From the NCBI RefSeq assembly GCF_030410485.1, contig NZ_JAUHHC010000003.1:496001-560000 (forward strand): a DNA stretch of 64,000 bases, read 5' to 3'. The notes beneath the pieces were generated by a model that did no database searches, had not been told where the DNA came from, and saw only the letters and a list, made by a program, of their open reading frames with translations. The stretch is from Roseateles violae. Lineage in GTDB: Bacteria > Pseudomonadota > Gammaproteobacteria > Burkholderiales > Burkholderiaceae_C. The position numbers and the translations under genes are program-made. Shown one piece after another: positions 32,141 through 40,970 of this stretch (its first letter is position 1; every line of letters starts with the position of its first letter).

Positions 32141-35001
32141 AGCCGGCGCTCGTCCAGCCGCGCCCTCTCGCGCTGCGCCAGCCCGTATTCGATGAACTCG
32201 ACGACGCCGGTCGCCACACTGCGATCGAGCCAGCGGCGCGCTTGGTCGCGGTCGCGTTCCAGCAGCGCCTTCTGCGCGGCGAAGAAATACAGCTCGCACT
32301 CGCGCCCGCTCTGCTCGGCCTTGTCGTCGGCGGCGCGGGCCAGCGCGGCCTGCAGCGTCAGCTCGCCGCGCAGCATGCGCAGCACCGGCTGCGGCCAGCT
32401 GGGCTTGTCGCCGCTGACCACGGCGGCGGCGCTGGCCTGCATCGCGTCCCGGCCCTGGGCCTGCTGGGCCAGGTGCAGCCAGATGCCGCGGTAGCCGCGC
32501 TCGACCTCGCCGCCGCCGCTGAGCAGCAGCGTGCGCAGATCCTCGCTGGCGCCGGCGAAGTCACCGGCCATATAGCGGGCCTGGGCGCGCGTGTAGCGCG
32601 CTGCCGTGTCATTGGGCGCCAGCTTCATCGCCTGCTCGGCCGTCTGCTGGGCGTCGGCATCGCGGCCGCGCAGCAGCATATTGACGGCCAGACCGGCCGG
32701 GCCCTCGCTGGCCGTCGGATCGAGCTCGATCGCCGCCTCGAAGGCGCGGCGCGCCTCCTCGCTGCGGCCCAGGTGGTCGAGGTTCTGGCCGCGCTCGATC
32801 TCGAGCTTGGCGCGCAGCTTGGTCGGCACGCGCTGGCTGGCCAGCATGTGCTCGATCGCCACCAGATCGAAGCGGGCCTCCTGCTGGACCCGCGTCGCCG
32901 CCTTGACACGGCCGCTGCGCAGGCCCTCGGACAGCTCCTTCAGCGCCGTGCGCAAGGCCTCGCCGCGCTCCGGCGCGATCGTCGGCAGGCCCAGCTGCGT
33001 GCCCAGCCGCGGCCAAATCTTCTGCAGCGTGTCGCGGTAGGCGGTCCACTGCGCCGCCTCGATGCGCTCGGCGCGCAGCTGCAGCTCGGCGCCGAACTCG
33101 GCCGAGCGCTGGCTGCCCTTGCTGCGCAGCTTCAGCTCGAAGAAGGGGTTGCTCTCATTGAACGGCGCCTCGCTGTCGCGCGCAAAGGCCTGCTCGTCGA
33201 AGTCGAAGCGCACCGTCTGGCGGTAGAGGCCCGGCATGCCGACGGCCAGCGCCTGCTCGCGCGGCGTCATGTCCGGCAGGCGCAAGGGCGACATCGCTGC
33301 GTTCAGCACCACGTCGCTGATCATCACGCCCTTGCTGTTGCCGAAGCGCCAGACCTCGTCGCCGCCGCTGAAGCGCTGCGTGACCCGCAGCGCATTGCGG
33401 CCCGGCACGTCCTCGATCTCCACGGCGCCGTCGCGGCGCAGACCCGGATAGAAGCGCAGCAGCTCGCCCGCCAGCGCCGTCTCGAAGGCCTCGGCCGGCT
33501 GGTTGGCGCGCGCCATGCGCAGGGCCTCGGCCAGATCGCCGTAATAGGTCGCTTCGGAGACCAGCTTGCCCGGCTCGGCCAGACGCGCGTAATGGAAGAC
33601 ATCGCGCACCTCGGCGCGCAGCTGATCGCGGGCCAGCGGCGTGGCCAGCGGCGCGCTCTCGCCGGCGCGCGCCAGCAGGGCCGGACTGAGGCCGGCGATG
33701 GCGCGCTCGGTGGCCGGGCCGCTTTGCAGCGAGCGGGTCGCGTCCAGCCACAGCCAGCCCTCGCCGCGCCCGACGGCAATGATCGCGTGATCGAAGGCCA
33801 GCGGGCTGGGCAGGCGCCGGTCCATGCTCTGGCGCAGCGTGGTCGAGATCATCGCCGGCACCGCCTCGATGTCGAGCTGGGCCAGCAGATTGACCAGCAG
33901 CGCCGCCTTGTCCTTGCAGTCGCCGAAGCGCTGGCGCATCACCTGCGCGGCCGTCGCCGGCCGGTGCGAGGAGGCGCCGGTCTCGGTGCCGAAATAGCGC
34001 ACCTCCTTCTGCACGAAGTCCAGCGCCAGCTTGAGGCGCTGCTCGGGGTCGGCGCTGGCGGCGCGGATCTCGGCCGCCTTGGCCGCCAGCGGCTCGCGCT
34101 CGCGCAGCGCCGGCGCGAACTGGCGCTCGGCCCAGGCGGCGACCTCGGCCCAGCTGCCGAACTCGCTCCACTCGAGCAGGTCCGCATAGTTGTCCTCGGC
34201 CGGCGTCAGCGGGTCGTAGCGGAACTGCGGCACCGCGCGGCGCTGCACCAGGGTCTCGCGCAGGCCATCGCTGCGGGCCGGCGTGCTGACCGTCGCATCG
34301 GCGACCGTCAACCGGTGCTGGATCTTGCGCTCGGCCGGCGCCAGCAGGCGGCGCTGCACCAGGCCCACCGGCCCGCGGCTGGCACTGAGCCACTGCGTGT
34401 CCACGTACTTGCCTTCGAAGACCGGGTTGTCGCCGATCAGCGAGGCGGCCCATTCGATGCGGTCGCCGACGCGCAGATCCTCCAGCACGATGGACGCGGT
34501 CATGCGCCCGTCGACGATCTGCCGCTCGAGCTGGGTCTCGCGCTGCAGCAACTTGACCGCCCTGGGGTTCAGCCGCTCGATGCGCTTGCCCTCGCGCCAG
34601 ATCGCCAGCTCGTGCAGCTGCAGCTTCTGGTAGCTCGGATCAAAAATGATCTCGATCTGCGAGGCCGCTTCCAGGCCGGCGCTGCTATTGACCTGGCGCA
34701 GCGCGCGCTGGTAGCGATGGACGCTGCCGCCGGGCCCGAGCCGGGTCTGGTCGTCCATCAGCAGCAGATGGACCGGCGAGGCTGGCAGCGTCGGCAATCC
34801 GTCCAGCGAGGCCGGCACGACCCAGGCCGGCGCGGCGGCGATCTCGAAGCCGGCGGCGCTGGCCGCGGGTCTGGCCGCCGCCTTGGCCGCCGGTTTGGCG
34901 GTAGCGGCCGATGCCGCCGTCGGCAGGGCCAGCAGCAGGCAGGAAGAAAACAGAACGCCGGCCCAGGGCCGGCGTCGTGCACATGCTTTTTTTGCTCTCA
35001 T
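32137..35001 (-). CDS. DUF3857/transglutaminase-like/TPR envelope protein
   Basis: Large exported protein of 954 residues. A signal peptide (PWAGVLFSSCLLLALPTAASA) is followed by a DUF3857 domain, then a transglutaminase-like domain whose triad is visible: Cys in RFGDCKDKAALLVNLL, His in PLAFDHAIIAVG and Asp in GWLWLDATRSL. The last 250 residues are TPR-like helices (EEARRAFEAAIELDPTASEGPAG). The activity on a target is unknown. ATG 35001 has GAGGGAG upstream and gives a proper signal peptide; the frame is open to 35100 but only adds residues encoded by the repeat at 35059. Confidence 0.84.
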   Translation of the reverse strand: MRAKKACARRRPWAGVLFSSCLLLALPTAASAATAKPAAKAAARPAASAAGFEIAAAPAWVVPASLDGLPTLPASPVHLLLMDDQTRLGPGGSVHRYQRALRQVNSSAGLEAASQIEIIFDPSYQKLQLHELAIWREGKRIERLNPRAVKLLQRETQLERQIVDGRMTASIVLEDLRVGDRIEWAASLIGDNPVFEGKYVDTQWLSASRGPVGLVQRRLLAPAERKIQHRLTVADATVSTPARSDGLRETLVQRRAVPQFRYDPLTPAEDNYADLLEWSEFGSWAEVAAWAERQFAPALREREPLAAKAAEIRAASADPEQRLKLALDFVQKEVRYFGTETGASSHRPATAAQVMRQRFGDCKDKAALLVNLLAQLDIEAVPAMISTTLRQSMDRRLPSPLAFDHAIIAVGRGEGWLWLDATRSLQSGPATERAIAGLSPALLARAGESAPLATPLARDQLRAEVRDVFHYARLAEPGKLVSEATYYGDLAEALRMARANQPAEAFETALAGELLRFYPGLRRDGAVEIEDVPGRNALRVTQRFSGGDEVWRFGNSKGVMISDVVLNAAMSPLRLPDMTPREQALAVGMPGLYRQTVRFDFDEQAFARDSEAPFNESNPFFELKLRSKGSQRSAEFGAELQLRAERIEAAQWTAYRDTLQKIWPRLGTQLGLPTIAPERGEALRTALKELSEGLRSGRVKAATRVQQEARFDLVAIEHMLASQRVPTKLRAKLEIERGQNLDHLGRSEEARRAFEAAIELDPTASEGPAGLAVNMLLRGRDADAQQTAEQAMKLAPNDTAARYTRAQARYMAGDFAGASEDLRTLLLSGGGEVERGYRGIWLHLAQQAQGRDAMQASAAAVVSGDKPSWPQPVLRMLRGELTLQAALARAADDKAEQSGRECELYFFAAQKALLERDRDQARRWLDRSVATGVVEFIEYGLAQRERARLDERRL

Positions 35002-35058
35002 CACGACTCCCTCGTCGCGGCGATGATAGCCGCGCGAGGCAGTCGCAGACCGATCAGC

Positions 35059-35118
35059 CTCCGCGCTTGCAAGCGCGGAGTCCTTCGGCAGGCGTCGCAC
35101 AGCCCGCAGGGGCTGTGC
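35059..35118. repeat. Two adjacent palindromes between htpG and the DUF3857 gene
   Basis: CTCCGCGCTT-GC-AAGCGCGGAG (35059-35080, perfect 10-bp arms) and GCACAGCCC-GCAG-GGGCTGTGC (35097-35118, perfect 9-bp arms). The second ends 12 bases after the htpG stop. No U-run follows either, so they are repeat units rather than clear terminators. Confidence 0.7.
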
Positions 35119-35129
35119 TCGGTCCCGCC

Positions 35130-37010
35130 TCAGCCGAGCAGCATCGCGTTGACCCGCCGCACATAGGCGGCCGGGTCTTCCAAGCTGCCGCCCTCGGCCA
35201 GCACGGCCTGGTCAAAGATCACGTTCGCCAGATCATCGAAATGGGCGCTCGTGTCCAGCTTCTTGACCAGCGCATGCTCGGCATTGATCTCCAGGGTCGG
35301 CAGCGAGGTCGGCGCCTGCTGGCCGGCCTGCTTCAGCAGGCGGGCCAGATGGCCGCTCATATCGCCCTCCTCGACGACGATGCAGGCCGGCGAATCGACC
35401 AGGCGGGTCGAGACGCGCACGTCCTTGGCACGCTCCTTCAGCGAGGCCTTCAGGCGATCGAGCAGGCCCTTGTTGGCCTCGGCGGCTGCTTCAGCCTTCT
35501 TCTTCTCGTCCTCGTCCTGCAGCTTGCCCAGGTCGATCGCGCCCTTGGCCACCGACTGCAGCGGCTTGCCCTCGAACTCGTACAGATGCGAGAGCATCCA
35601 CTCGTCGACGCGGTCGGTCAGCAGCAGCACCTCGATGCCCTTCTTGCGGAAGATCTCCAGCTGCGGGCTGTTCTTCGCGGCGGAGAGGCTGTCGGCGGTG
35701 ATGTAGTAGATCGCCTCCTGACCTTCCTTGGCCCGGCCCAGGTAGTCGGCCAGCGACACACCCTCGTCGGCATGGGTGGACGCGAAGCGCAAGAGCTTGG
35801 CCAAGCGCTCCTGGTTCTGGTGGTCCTCGCCGATGCCTTCCTTCAGCACCTGGCCGAAATCCTTCCAGAACTCTGCGTATTTCTGCTTCTCGGCCGCGTC
35901 CTCGCTATTGGCCAGCGATTCCAGCATGCCCAGCACGCGCTTGGTCGAGCCCTCGCGGATCGCCTTCACGTCGCGGCTTTCCTGCAGCAGCTCACGTGAG
36001 ACGTTCAGCGGCAGGTCGGCCGAGTCGATCACGCCCTTGACGAAGCGCAGATAGACCGGCATCAGCGCCTCGGCATCGTCCATGATGAAGACGCGCTTGA
36101 CGTACAGCTTGACGCCGCCGCGCTTGTCGCGGTTCCAGAGATCGAACGGTGCCTTCTTGGGGATGTAGAGCAGCTGCGTGTACTCGCTGCGGCCCTCGAC
36201 CCGGTTGTGCGTGTAGGCCAGCGGCGCCTCGCTGTCATAGGAGATCTGCTTGTAGAACTCCTCGTACTGCTCGGGTGTCACCTCGCTCTTGCTGCGCGCC
36301 CACAGGGCCGAGGCCTTGTTGACCGGCTCCCACTCATCCTTCAGCACCTGGGTGGCCTTCTCGGCGTCCCACTCTTCCTTCTTCATCAGGATGGGCAGCG
36401 AGATATGGTCCGAGTACTTCGAGATGATGGACTTCAGGCGCCAGGTCTTGAGGAACTCCTCCTCGCCCTCGCGCAGGTGCAGGATCACGTCGGTGCCGCG
36501 GCCGGGCTTGGTGATCGTCTCGACCTCGTAGTCACCGGTGCCCTCGCTGGACCAACGCACGCCCTGCTCGGCCGGCAGGCCGGCGCGCCGGGTCTCGACG
36601 GTGATGCGGTCGGCAACGATGAAGCCGGAGTAGAAGCCGACGCCGAACTGGCCGATCAGGTTCGCGTCCTTCTTCTGGTCGCCCGACAGATTGGCCATGA
36701 ATTCGCGCGTGCCGCTCTTGGCGATGGTGCCCAGATGCGCGATCGCCTCCTCGGCGCTCATGCCGATGCCGTTGTCGCTGATCGTCACCGTACGGGCGGC
36801 CTCGTCGAAGCTGACGCGCACCTCCAGATCGGGCTGGTCCTCGAACAGCTGCGGGTGGTCCAGCGCCTCGAAGCGCAGCTTGTCGCAGGCGTCGGACGCG
36901 TTGGACACGAGCTCGCGCAGGAAGATTTCCTTGTTCGAGTACAGCGAATGGGTGACGAGGTGCAGGATCTGCTTGACCTCGGCCTGGAAGGAATGGGTTT
37001 GCTTGTCCAT
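35130..37010 (-). CDS. htpG: Molecular chaperone HtpG (Hsp90)
   Basis: ATP-dependent cytoplasmic Hsp90 chaperone, 626 residues. The GHKL ATP site is present: [17 protein letters not shown] (Asn/Asp), [14 protein letters not shown], and [18 protein letters not shown]. The middle domain holds the ATP-contacting arginine in [17 protein letters not shown], and the C-terminal dimerisation domain ends [12 protein letters not shown] near-perfect sigma-32 promoter lies 71-98 bases upstream, so heat-shock induction is expected. Confidence 0.97.
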   Translation of the reverse strand: MDKQTHSFQAEVKQILHLVTHSLYSNKEIFLRELVSNASDACDKLRFEALDHPQLFEDQPDLEVRVSFDEAARTVTISDNGIGMSAEEAIAHLGTIAKSGTREFMANLSGDQKKDANLIGQFGVGFYSGFIVADRITVETRRAGLPAEQGVRWSSEGTGDYEVETITKPGRGTDVILHLREGEEEFLKTWRLKSIISKYSDHISLPILMKKEEWDAEKATQVLKDEWEPVNKASALWARSKSEVTPEQYEEFYKQISYDSEAPLAYTHNRVEGRSEYTQLLYIPKKAPFDLWNRDKRGGVKLYVKRVFIMDDAEALMPVYLRFVKGVIDSADLPLNVSRELLQESRDVKAIREGSTKRVLGMLESLANSEDAAEKQKYAEFWKDFGQVLKEGIGEDHQNQERLAKLLRFASTHADEGVSLADYLGRAKEGQEAIYYITADSLSAAKNSPQLEIFRKKGIEVLLLTDRVDEWMLSHLYEFEGKPLQSVAKGAIDLGKLQDEDEKKKAEAAAEANKGLLDRLKASLKERAKDVRVSTRLVDSPACIVVEEGDMSGHLARLLKQAGQQAPTSLPTLEINAEHALVKKLDTSAHFDDLANVIFDQAVLAEGGSLEDPAAYVRRVNAMLLG

Positions 37011-37080
37011 GGTGTTTTAGCGGATCGGATGAGCGGATTGTCCTCGGCCCCGATGCAAGGCTGGGGGCCGGTCGGCCCGC

Positions 37081-37108
37081 AGATGGGGCGGCCGTGAAGC
37101 ATTTCAAG
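37081..37108 (-). promoter_or_regulatory. htpG: Sigma-32 heat-shock promoter of htpG
   Basis: On the minus strand CTTGAAA (37102-37108) and CCCCATCT (37081-37088) are separated by 13 bases. This matches the E. coli sigma-32 consensus CTTGAAA-N(13-14)-CCCCATnT at every specified position. Transcription would begin near 37074, about 65 bases before the htpG ATG. Confidence 0.9.
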
Positions 37109-37131
37109 ACCCTCGTCTAAACTTCGCGCCC

Positions 37132-37737
37132 ATGCTCTACTGGTTCGATCTGATCGGGGTCGGCGTGTTCGCGGTCAGCGGCGCGCTGGCGGCCATGCAG
37201 GCCGGGCTGGACCTGTTCGGCCTCTTGGTGCTGGCCTCGGTGACGGCGATCGGCGGCGGCACCTTGCGCGACCTGCTTCTGAACCGCCATCCTCTGTTCT
37301 GGATGAAGGACAGCGGCTATATGGCCGTCATCGTGGCCTGCGCGCTGCTGACGGCGGCCATCGGCCAGCTCTCGCCCAGCGCGATGCAGGCGCTGCGCAT
37401 CGCCGATGCGCTGGGCCTGGCCCTGTTCGCCCTGATCGGCGTAGAGGTGGCCGAAAACGCCGGCCTGCGCCGGGTACCGGCCCTGCTGATGGGCACGATG
37501 ACGGCCTCCGGCGGCGGCGTGGTCCGCGACGTGCTGAGCGGCCAGGTGCCGCTGCTCTTGCGCCGCGACATCTACGCGACGGCCGCCATCGCCGGCATCG
37601 TGCTCTACCAGCTGCTGCGCGCCGCCGGTCTGCCGCGCAATGCCGCCTTCGTTGTCGGCCTGGTCTGCGCGGCCGGCCTGCGCTTGGCGGCGATCGCCTA
37701 TGACTGGCAGTTGCCCAGCCCGCGCCTGGTTCAATAA
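37132..37737 (+). CDS. TRIC-type cation channel family protein (UPF0126, YicG-like)
   Basis: Polytopic inner-membrane protein of 201 residues with about seven spans. It is an internal duplication of the TRIC unit: DLIGVGVFAVSGALAAMQAGLDLFG with VTAIGGGTLRDLL in the first half, and DALGLALFALIGVEVA with TMTASGGGVVRDVLSG in the second. The paired GGGxxRD motifs are the family signature. Prokaryotic TRIC proteins form monovalent cation channels; the role in this organism is inferred only. It diverges from htpG and converges on the small gene at 37742. Confidence 0.88.
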   Translation: MLYWFDLIGVGVFAVSGALAAMQAGLDLFGLLVLASVTAIGGGTLRDLLLNRHPLFWMKDSGYMAVIVACALLTAAIGQLSPSAMQALRIADALGLALFALIGVEVAENAGLRRVPALLMGTMTASGGGVVRDVLSGQVPLLLRRDIYATAAIAGIVLYQLLRAAGLPRNAAFVVGLVCAAGLRLAAIAYDWQLPSPRLVQ

Positions 37738-37741
37738 GAAA

Positions 37742-38053
37742 TCAGTAGGAAAGCGTCAGCCCGGGCACGTCGACCCGCAGCCGCGCCTTGCTGAGCGCGC
37801 CGGTCGTCGCGCGGGCATAGTCGAGCGCGAAGGCCGCGTCGTCGAAGGCCGCGGGGCCGACGGCGGCGGCAATGCCCAGCACCTTGTCGGCGATCAGCAC
37901 CTTGCCGGCGCCGCGTATCGCCTCGCAGCCGTGCTTGACGAACTGCTCGTCCAGCCAGCGCCGCGCCGCCTCGAAGGACAGCACCTCGCTGCCATCGACG
38001 ACCAGCTCGACCTCGCGGCCGGGACCGAAGACGATCTTCACTTCGCTGCGCAT
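37742..38053 (-). CDS. Small protein of unknown function
   Basis: A 103-residue protein with no signal peptide and no membrane span. It reads like a compact alpha/beta protein: VKIVFGPGREVELVVDGSEVLSFEAARRWLDEQF, then a conserved-looking GAGKVLIADKVLGIAAAVG. I do not recognise the family. Codon use matches the neighbours, and it lies four bases from the TRIC gene (convergent) and downstream of aroG on the same strand with a 53-base gap, so it may be transcribed with aroG on the minus strand only if transcription continues past the aroG stop. Confidence 0.65.
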   Translation of the reverse strand: MRSEVKIVFGPGREVELVVDGSEVLSFEAARRWLDEQFVKHGCEAIRGAGKVLIADKVLGIAAAVGPAAFDDAAFALDYARATTGALSKARLRVDVPGLTLSY

Positions 38054-38106
38054 CGGCGGACTCCTCGTGACCTCGATGGTCCGATTCTGGCGCAGAACCG
38101 CGCGCT

Positions 38107-39234
38107 TCAGGCGCGCGCCGCCTGCACCGCCGCGCTGAGCGTCTCCAGCACCTGCAGCGAATCGTCCCAGCCCAGGCAGGCATCGGTGATGCTCTTGCCG
38201 TATTCGAGCTGGCTCGGATCGTCCTTGCCAGGGCTGAACTTCTGCGCGCCGTCATTGAGGTGGCTTTCGACCATCACGCCGAAGATCTGCCGGCCGCCGG
38301 CCTCGATCTGGGCCGCGATATCGCGCGCGACCTCCAGCTGGCGCTGGTGCTGCTTGCTGCTGTTGGCATGCGAGCAGTCGACCATCAGCCGGCAGTCGAG
38401 CTTGGCCGCGACCAGGTCCTTGCAGGCCGCGGCCACGCTGTCGGCGTCGTAGTTCGGCGCCTTGCCGCCGCGCAGGATCACATGGCAGTCCTTGTTGCCC
38501 TTGGTCTCGACGATGGCGACCTGGCCGTTTTTGTGGACGGACAGGAAATGGTGCGGCCGCGCCGCGGCCTGGATCGCGTCGGTGGCGATCTTGATATTGC
38601 CGTCGGTGCCGTTCTTGAAGCCGATCGGCGCCGACAGGCCCGAGGCCAGCTCGCGGTGCACCTGGCTCTCGGTCGTGCGCGCGCCGATCGCGCCCCAGGA
38701 GATCAGGTCGCCGATGTACTGCGGCGAGATCACGTCGAGGAATTCGCTGCCGGCCGGCATGCCCAGGCGGTTGATCTCCAAGAGCAGCTGGCGGGCGATG
38801 CGCAGGCCCTCGTCGATGCGGTAGCTCTCGTCCAGGTAGGGGTCGTTGATGAGCCCTTTCCAGCCGACCGTGGTACGCGGCTTCTCGAAGTAGACCCGCA
38901 TCACGATCTCCAGCGTGTCGGCGTACTTCTCGCGCTGCGCCCTCAGCTTCTTCGCGTACTCCAGCGCGGCGACCGGATCGTGGATCGAGCAGGGGCCGAT
39001 GATGACCAAGAGCCGGTCGTCCTTGCGTTGCATGATGTCGCGGATCTTCTGCCGGGTGCCAGTGATCAGGCGCTCCATCGGCGTGCCCGAGATCGGGAAG
39101 AAGCGGATCAGGTGCTCCGGCGGCGGCAGCGGCGTGATGTCGCGAATGCGCTCGTCGTCGGTGGCGCTGGTCTTGTCCTGCGGCGAGTACCAGCGCTCGG
39201 CTTGCGGCTCGGGCTTGGCGGTCTTGGCATTCAT
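38107..39234 (-). CDS. aroG: 3-Deoxy-7-phosphoheptulonate synthase (DAHP synthase, class I)
   Basis: First enzyme of the shikimate pathway, joining phosphoenolpyruvate and erythrose-4-phosphate. 375 residues. The AroG/F/H-type segments are seen: LLVIIGPCSIHDP, VYFEKPRTTVGWKGL, LPAGSEFLD-like MPAGSEFLDVISPQY, GARTTESQVHRELASGLSAPIGFKNGTDG, VDCSHANSSK and IFGVMVESHLNDG. Which aromatic amino acid inhibits it cannot be told from the sequence. AGGAAGAAG lies before the ATG. Upstream is a full attenuator with a Phe/Tyr/Trp-coding leader peptide, so expression should respond to charged aromatic tRNAs. Confidence 0.96.
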   Translation of the reverse strand: MNAKTAKPEPQAERWYSPQDKTSATDDERIRDITPLPPPEHLIRFFPISGTPMERLITGTRQKIRDIMQRKDDRLLVIIGPCSIHDPVAALEYAKKLRAQREKYADTLEIVMRVYFEKPRTTVGWKGLINDPYLDESYRIDEGLRIARQLLLEINRLGMPAGSEFLDVISPQYIGDLISWGAIGARTTESQVHRELASGLSAPIGFKNGTDGNIKIATDAIQAAARPHHFLSVHKNGQVAIVETKGNKDCHVILRGGKAPNYDADSVAAACKDLVAAKLDCRLMVDCSHANSSKQHQRQLEVARDIAAQIEAGGRQIFGVMVESHLNDGAQKFSPGKDDPSQLEYGKSITDACLGWDDSLQVLETLSAAVQAARA

Positions 39235-39275
39235 GGGCGGGCTTCTTCCTGCTTCGTGGATGGGAGCGTCAGACG

Positions 39276-39307
39276 AAAAAAAACCGCCGGGGTCTGGACC
39301 CGGCGGT
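39276..39307 (-). terminator. Attenuator terminator in the aroG leader
   Basis: On the minus strand ACCGCCGGG (39299-39307) pairs with CCCGGCGGT (39283-39291) across a 7-base loop, giving a perfect 9-bp stem followed by eight U (39276-39283). It lies 27 bases after the leader-peptide stop and 42 bases before aroG. Confidence 0.92.
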
Positions 39308-39333
39308 TTTCAGGAATCTGGCGCTTTGTTCGC

Positions 39334-39411
39334 TTACGCGTTCGCCTCTCCTCCGCCGGTGCGGTGCGAGAACCAAAAAAAGCCGAAAAAATAGGACTTC
39401 AGCGAAAGCAT
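39334..39411 (-). CDS. Leader peptide of the aroG attenuator (aromatic-rich)
   Basis: A 25-codon reading frame from ATG 39411 to TAA 39334. Residues 7-14 read YFFGFFWF, so five Phe, one Tyr and one Trp codon fall within eight codons. The run is followed by SHRTGGGEANA. This is the pattern of pheL/trpL-type control peptides: ribosome stalling at scarce Phe-tRNA (or Tyr/Trp) would change the folding of the RNA behind it. The downstream ACCGGCGG (39353-39360), inside the codons for residues 17-20, can pair over 7 bp (CCGGCGG with CCGCCGG) with the first arm of the terminator and so act as antiterminator. It was too short for routine gene calling. Confidence 0.88.
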   Translation of the reverse strand: MLSLKSYFFGFFWFSHRTGGGEANA

Positions 39412-39477
39412 GGCAGCGAATGTAGCACGTGGCCTGCGCGACACAGCATTCGCCTGTCGGCAAGCCTGGGTTTCTGC

Positions 39478-40941
39478 TCAGGCTGTCCCACCGACGGTCA
39501 ATCCGTCGATGCGCAAGGTGGGCTGGCCGACGCCGACCGGCACGCTCTGCCCCTCCTTGCCGCAGACGCCGACGCCGGTGTCCAGTCGCATGTCGTTGCC
39601 GATCATGCTGACGCGGGTCAGCGCGTCGGGGCCGTTGCCGATCAGCGTGGCGCCCTTGACCGGGTACTGGATCTTGCCGTCCTCGACCCAGAAGGCCTCG
39701 CTGGCCGAGAACACGAACTTGCCGCTGGTGATGTCGACCTGGCCGCCGCCGAAGTTCGTTGCGTACAAGCCCTTCTTGATGCTGGCGATGATTTCCTGCG
39801 GATCCTTGTCGCCGCCCAACATATAGGTATTCGTCATGCGCGGCATCGGCACATGGGCATAGCTCTCGCGCCGGCCATTGCCGGTCGGCGCCACGCCCAT
39901 CAGCCGCGCATTCATCGCGTCCTGGATATAGCCCATGAGGATGCCGTCCTCGATCAGCACATTGCGCTGCGAGGCGCAGCCCTCGTCGTCGACATTCAGC
40001 GAGCCGCGGCGGTCGGGGATGGTGCCGTCGTCGAGCACGGTCACGCCCTTGGCGGCCACGCGCTGGCCGATGCGGCCGGAGAAGGTCGAGGAGCCCTTGC
40101 GGTTGAAATCGCCTTCCAGGCCATGGCCGACCGCCTCGTGCAGGAGCACGCCCGGCCAGCCGGGACCGAGCACCACGGTCATTTCGCCGGCCGGGGCCGG
40201 ACGCGACTCCAGATTGGTCAGCGCCGCCGACACCGCCTGCTCGACATAGCTGGCAATCATCTCGTCGCTGAAATAGGCCAGGCCGAAACGGCCGCCGCCA
40301 CCGCCGCTGCCGATCTCGCGCCGGCCATTGCTCTCGGCGATCACCGTGATCGACAGGCGCACCAGCGGTCGCACATCGGCGGCCAGCGTGCCGTCGGCGC
40401 GGGCGATCAGCACCACCTCGTGTTCGGCCGCCAAGCCGGCCATCACCTGGGCGACGCGCGGATCCTTGGCCCGGGCCATCTTCTCGGCGCGCTCCAGCAG
40501 GGCGACCTTGGCGGCGCTGTCCAGGCTGGCGATCGGGTCCGCGTCGCCATAGAGCGCGCGGCTGGCCGCCACCGTGGGCGTGCCGGGCACCTTGACGCGG
40601 CGGCTCTGGCCGGTCGCGGCGATCGTGCGCACGGTGCGGGCCGCGTCGAGCAGGGCCGCCTCGGAGATGTCGTCCGAATAGGCGAAGGCGGTCTTCTCGC
40701 CGGCGACCGCGCGCACGCCGACACCCTGGTCGATCGAGAAGCTGCCGCTCTTGACGATGCCCTCCTCCAGGCTCCAACCCTCGGCGCGCGTGGTCTGGAA
40801 GTAGAGATCGGCGTCGTCGACCCGGTGCTCGGTGATCAGACGCAAGGCGCGGGCCAGCGCCGCCTCGTCGAGACCATAGGGCTCCAGCAGCTGGCTGCGG
40901 GCCGCCGCGAGGCGGGCGATGGTGGGTTCGCGCGAGATCAT
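39478..40941 (-). CDS. tldD: Metalloprotease TldD
   Basis: Zinc metalloprotease subunit of 487 residues that, with TldE/PmbA, degrades small unfolded peptides. The zinc site HEAVGHGLEGDFNRKGSS (HExxxH plus later Cys) is intact, and family stretches such as YFQTTRAEGWSLEEGIVKSGSF and the C-terminal FVFSASEAFWVEDGKI are present. ATG 40941 (MISREPTIARL) is chosen; the frame is open upstream but without family similarity. No pmbA/tldE partner is seen in the window. It is followed by the aroG leader on the same strand. Confidence 0.95.
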   Translation of the reverse strand: MISREPTIARLAAARSQLLEPYGLDEAALARALRLITEHRVDDADLYFQTTRAEGWSLEEGIVKSGSFSIDQGVGVRAVAGEKTAFAYSDDISEAALLDAARTVRTIAATGQSRRVKVPGTPTVAASRALYGDADPIASLDSAAKVALLERAEKMARAKDPRVAQVMAGLAAEHEVVLIARADGTLAADVRPLVRLSITVIAESNGRREIGSGGGGGRFGLAYFSDEMIASYVEQAVSAALTNLESRPAPAGEMTVVLGPGWPGVLLHEAVGHGLEGDFNRKGSSTFSGRIGQRVAAKGVTVLDDGTIPDRRGSLNVDDEGCASQRNVLIEDGILMGYIQDAMNARLMGVAPTGNGRRESYAHVPMPRMTNTYMLGGDKDPQEIIASIKKGLYATNFGGGQVDITSGKFVFSASEAFWVEDGKIQYPVKGATLIGNGPDALTRVSMIGNDMRLDTGVGVCGKEGQSVPVGVGQPTLRIDGLTVGGTA

Positions 40942-40970
40942 CGGCCCATTGTAGGAGCCGGCGGAAACGC

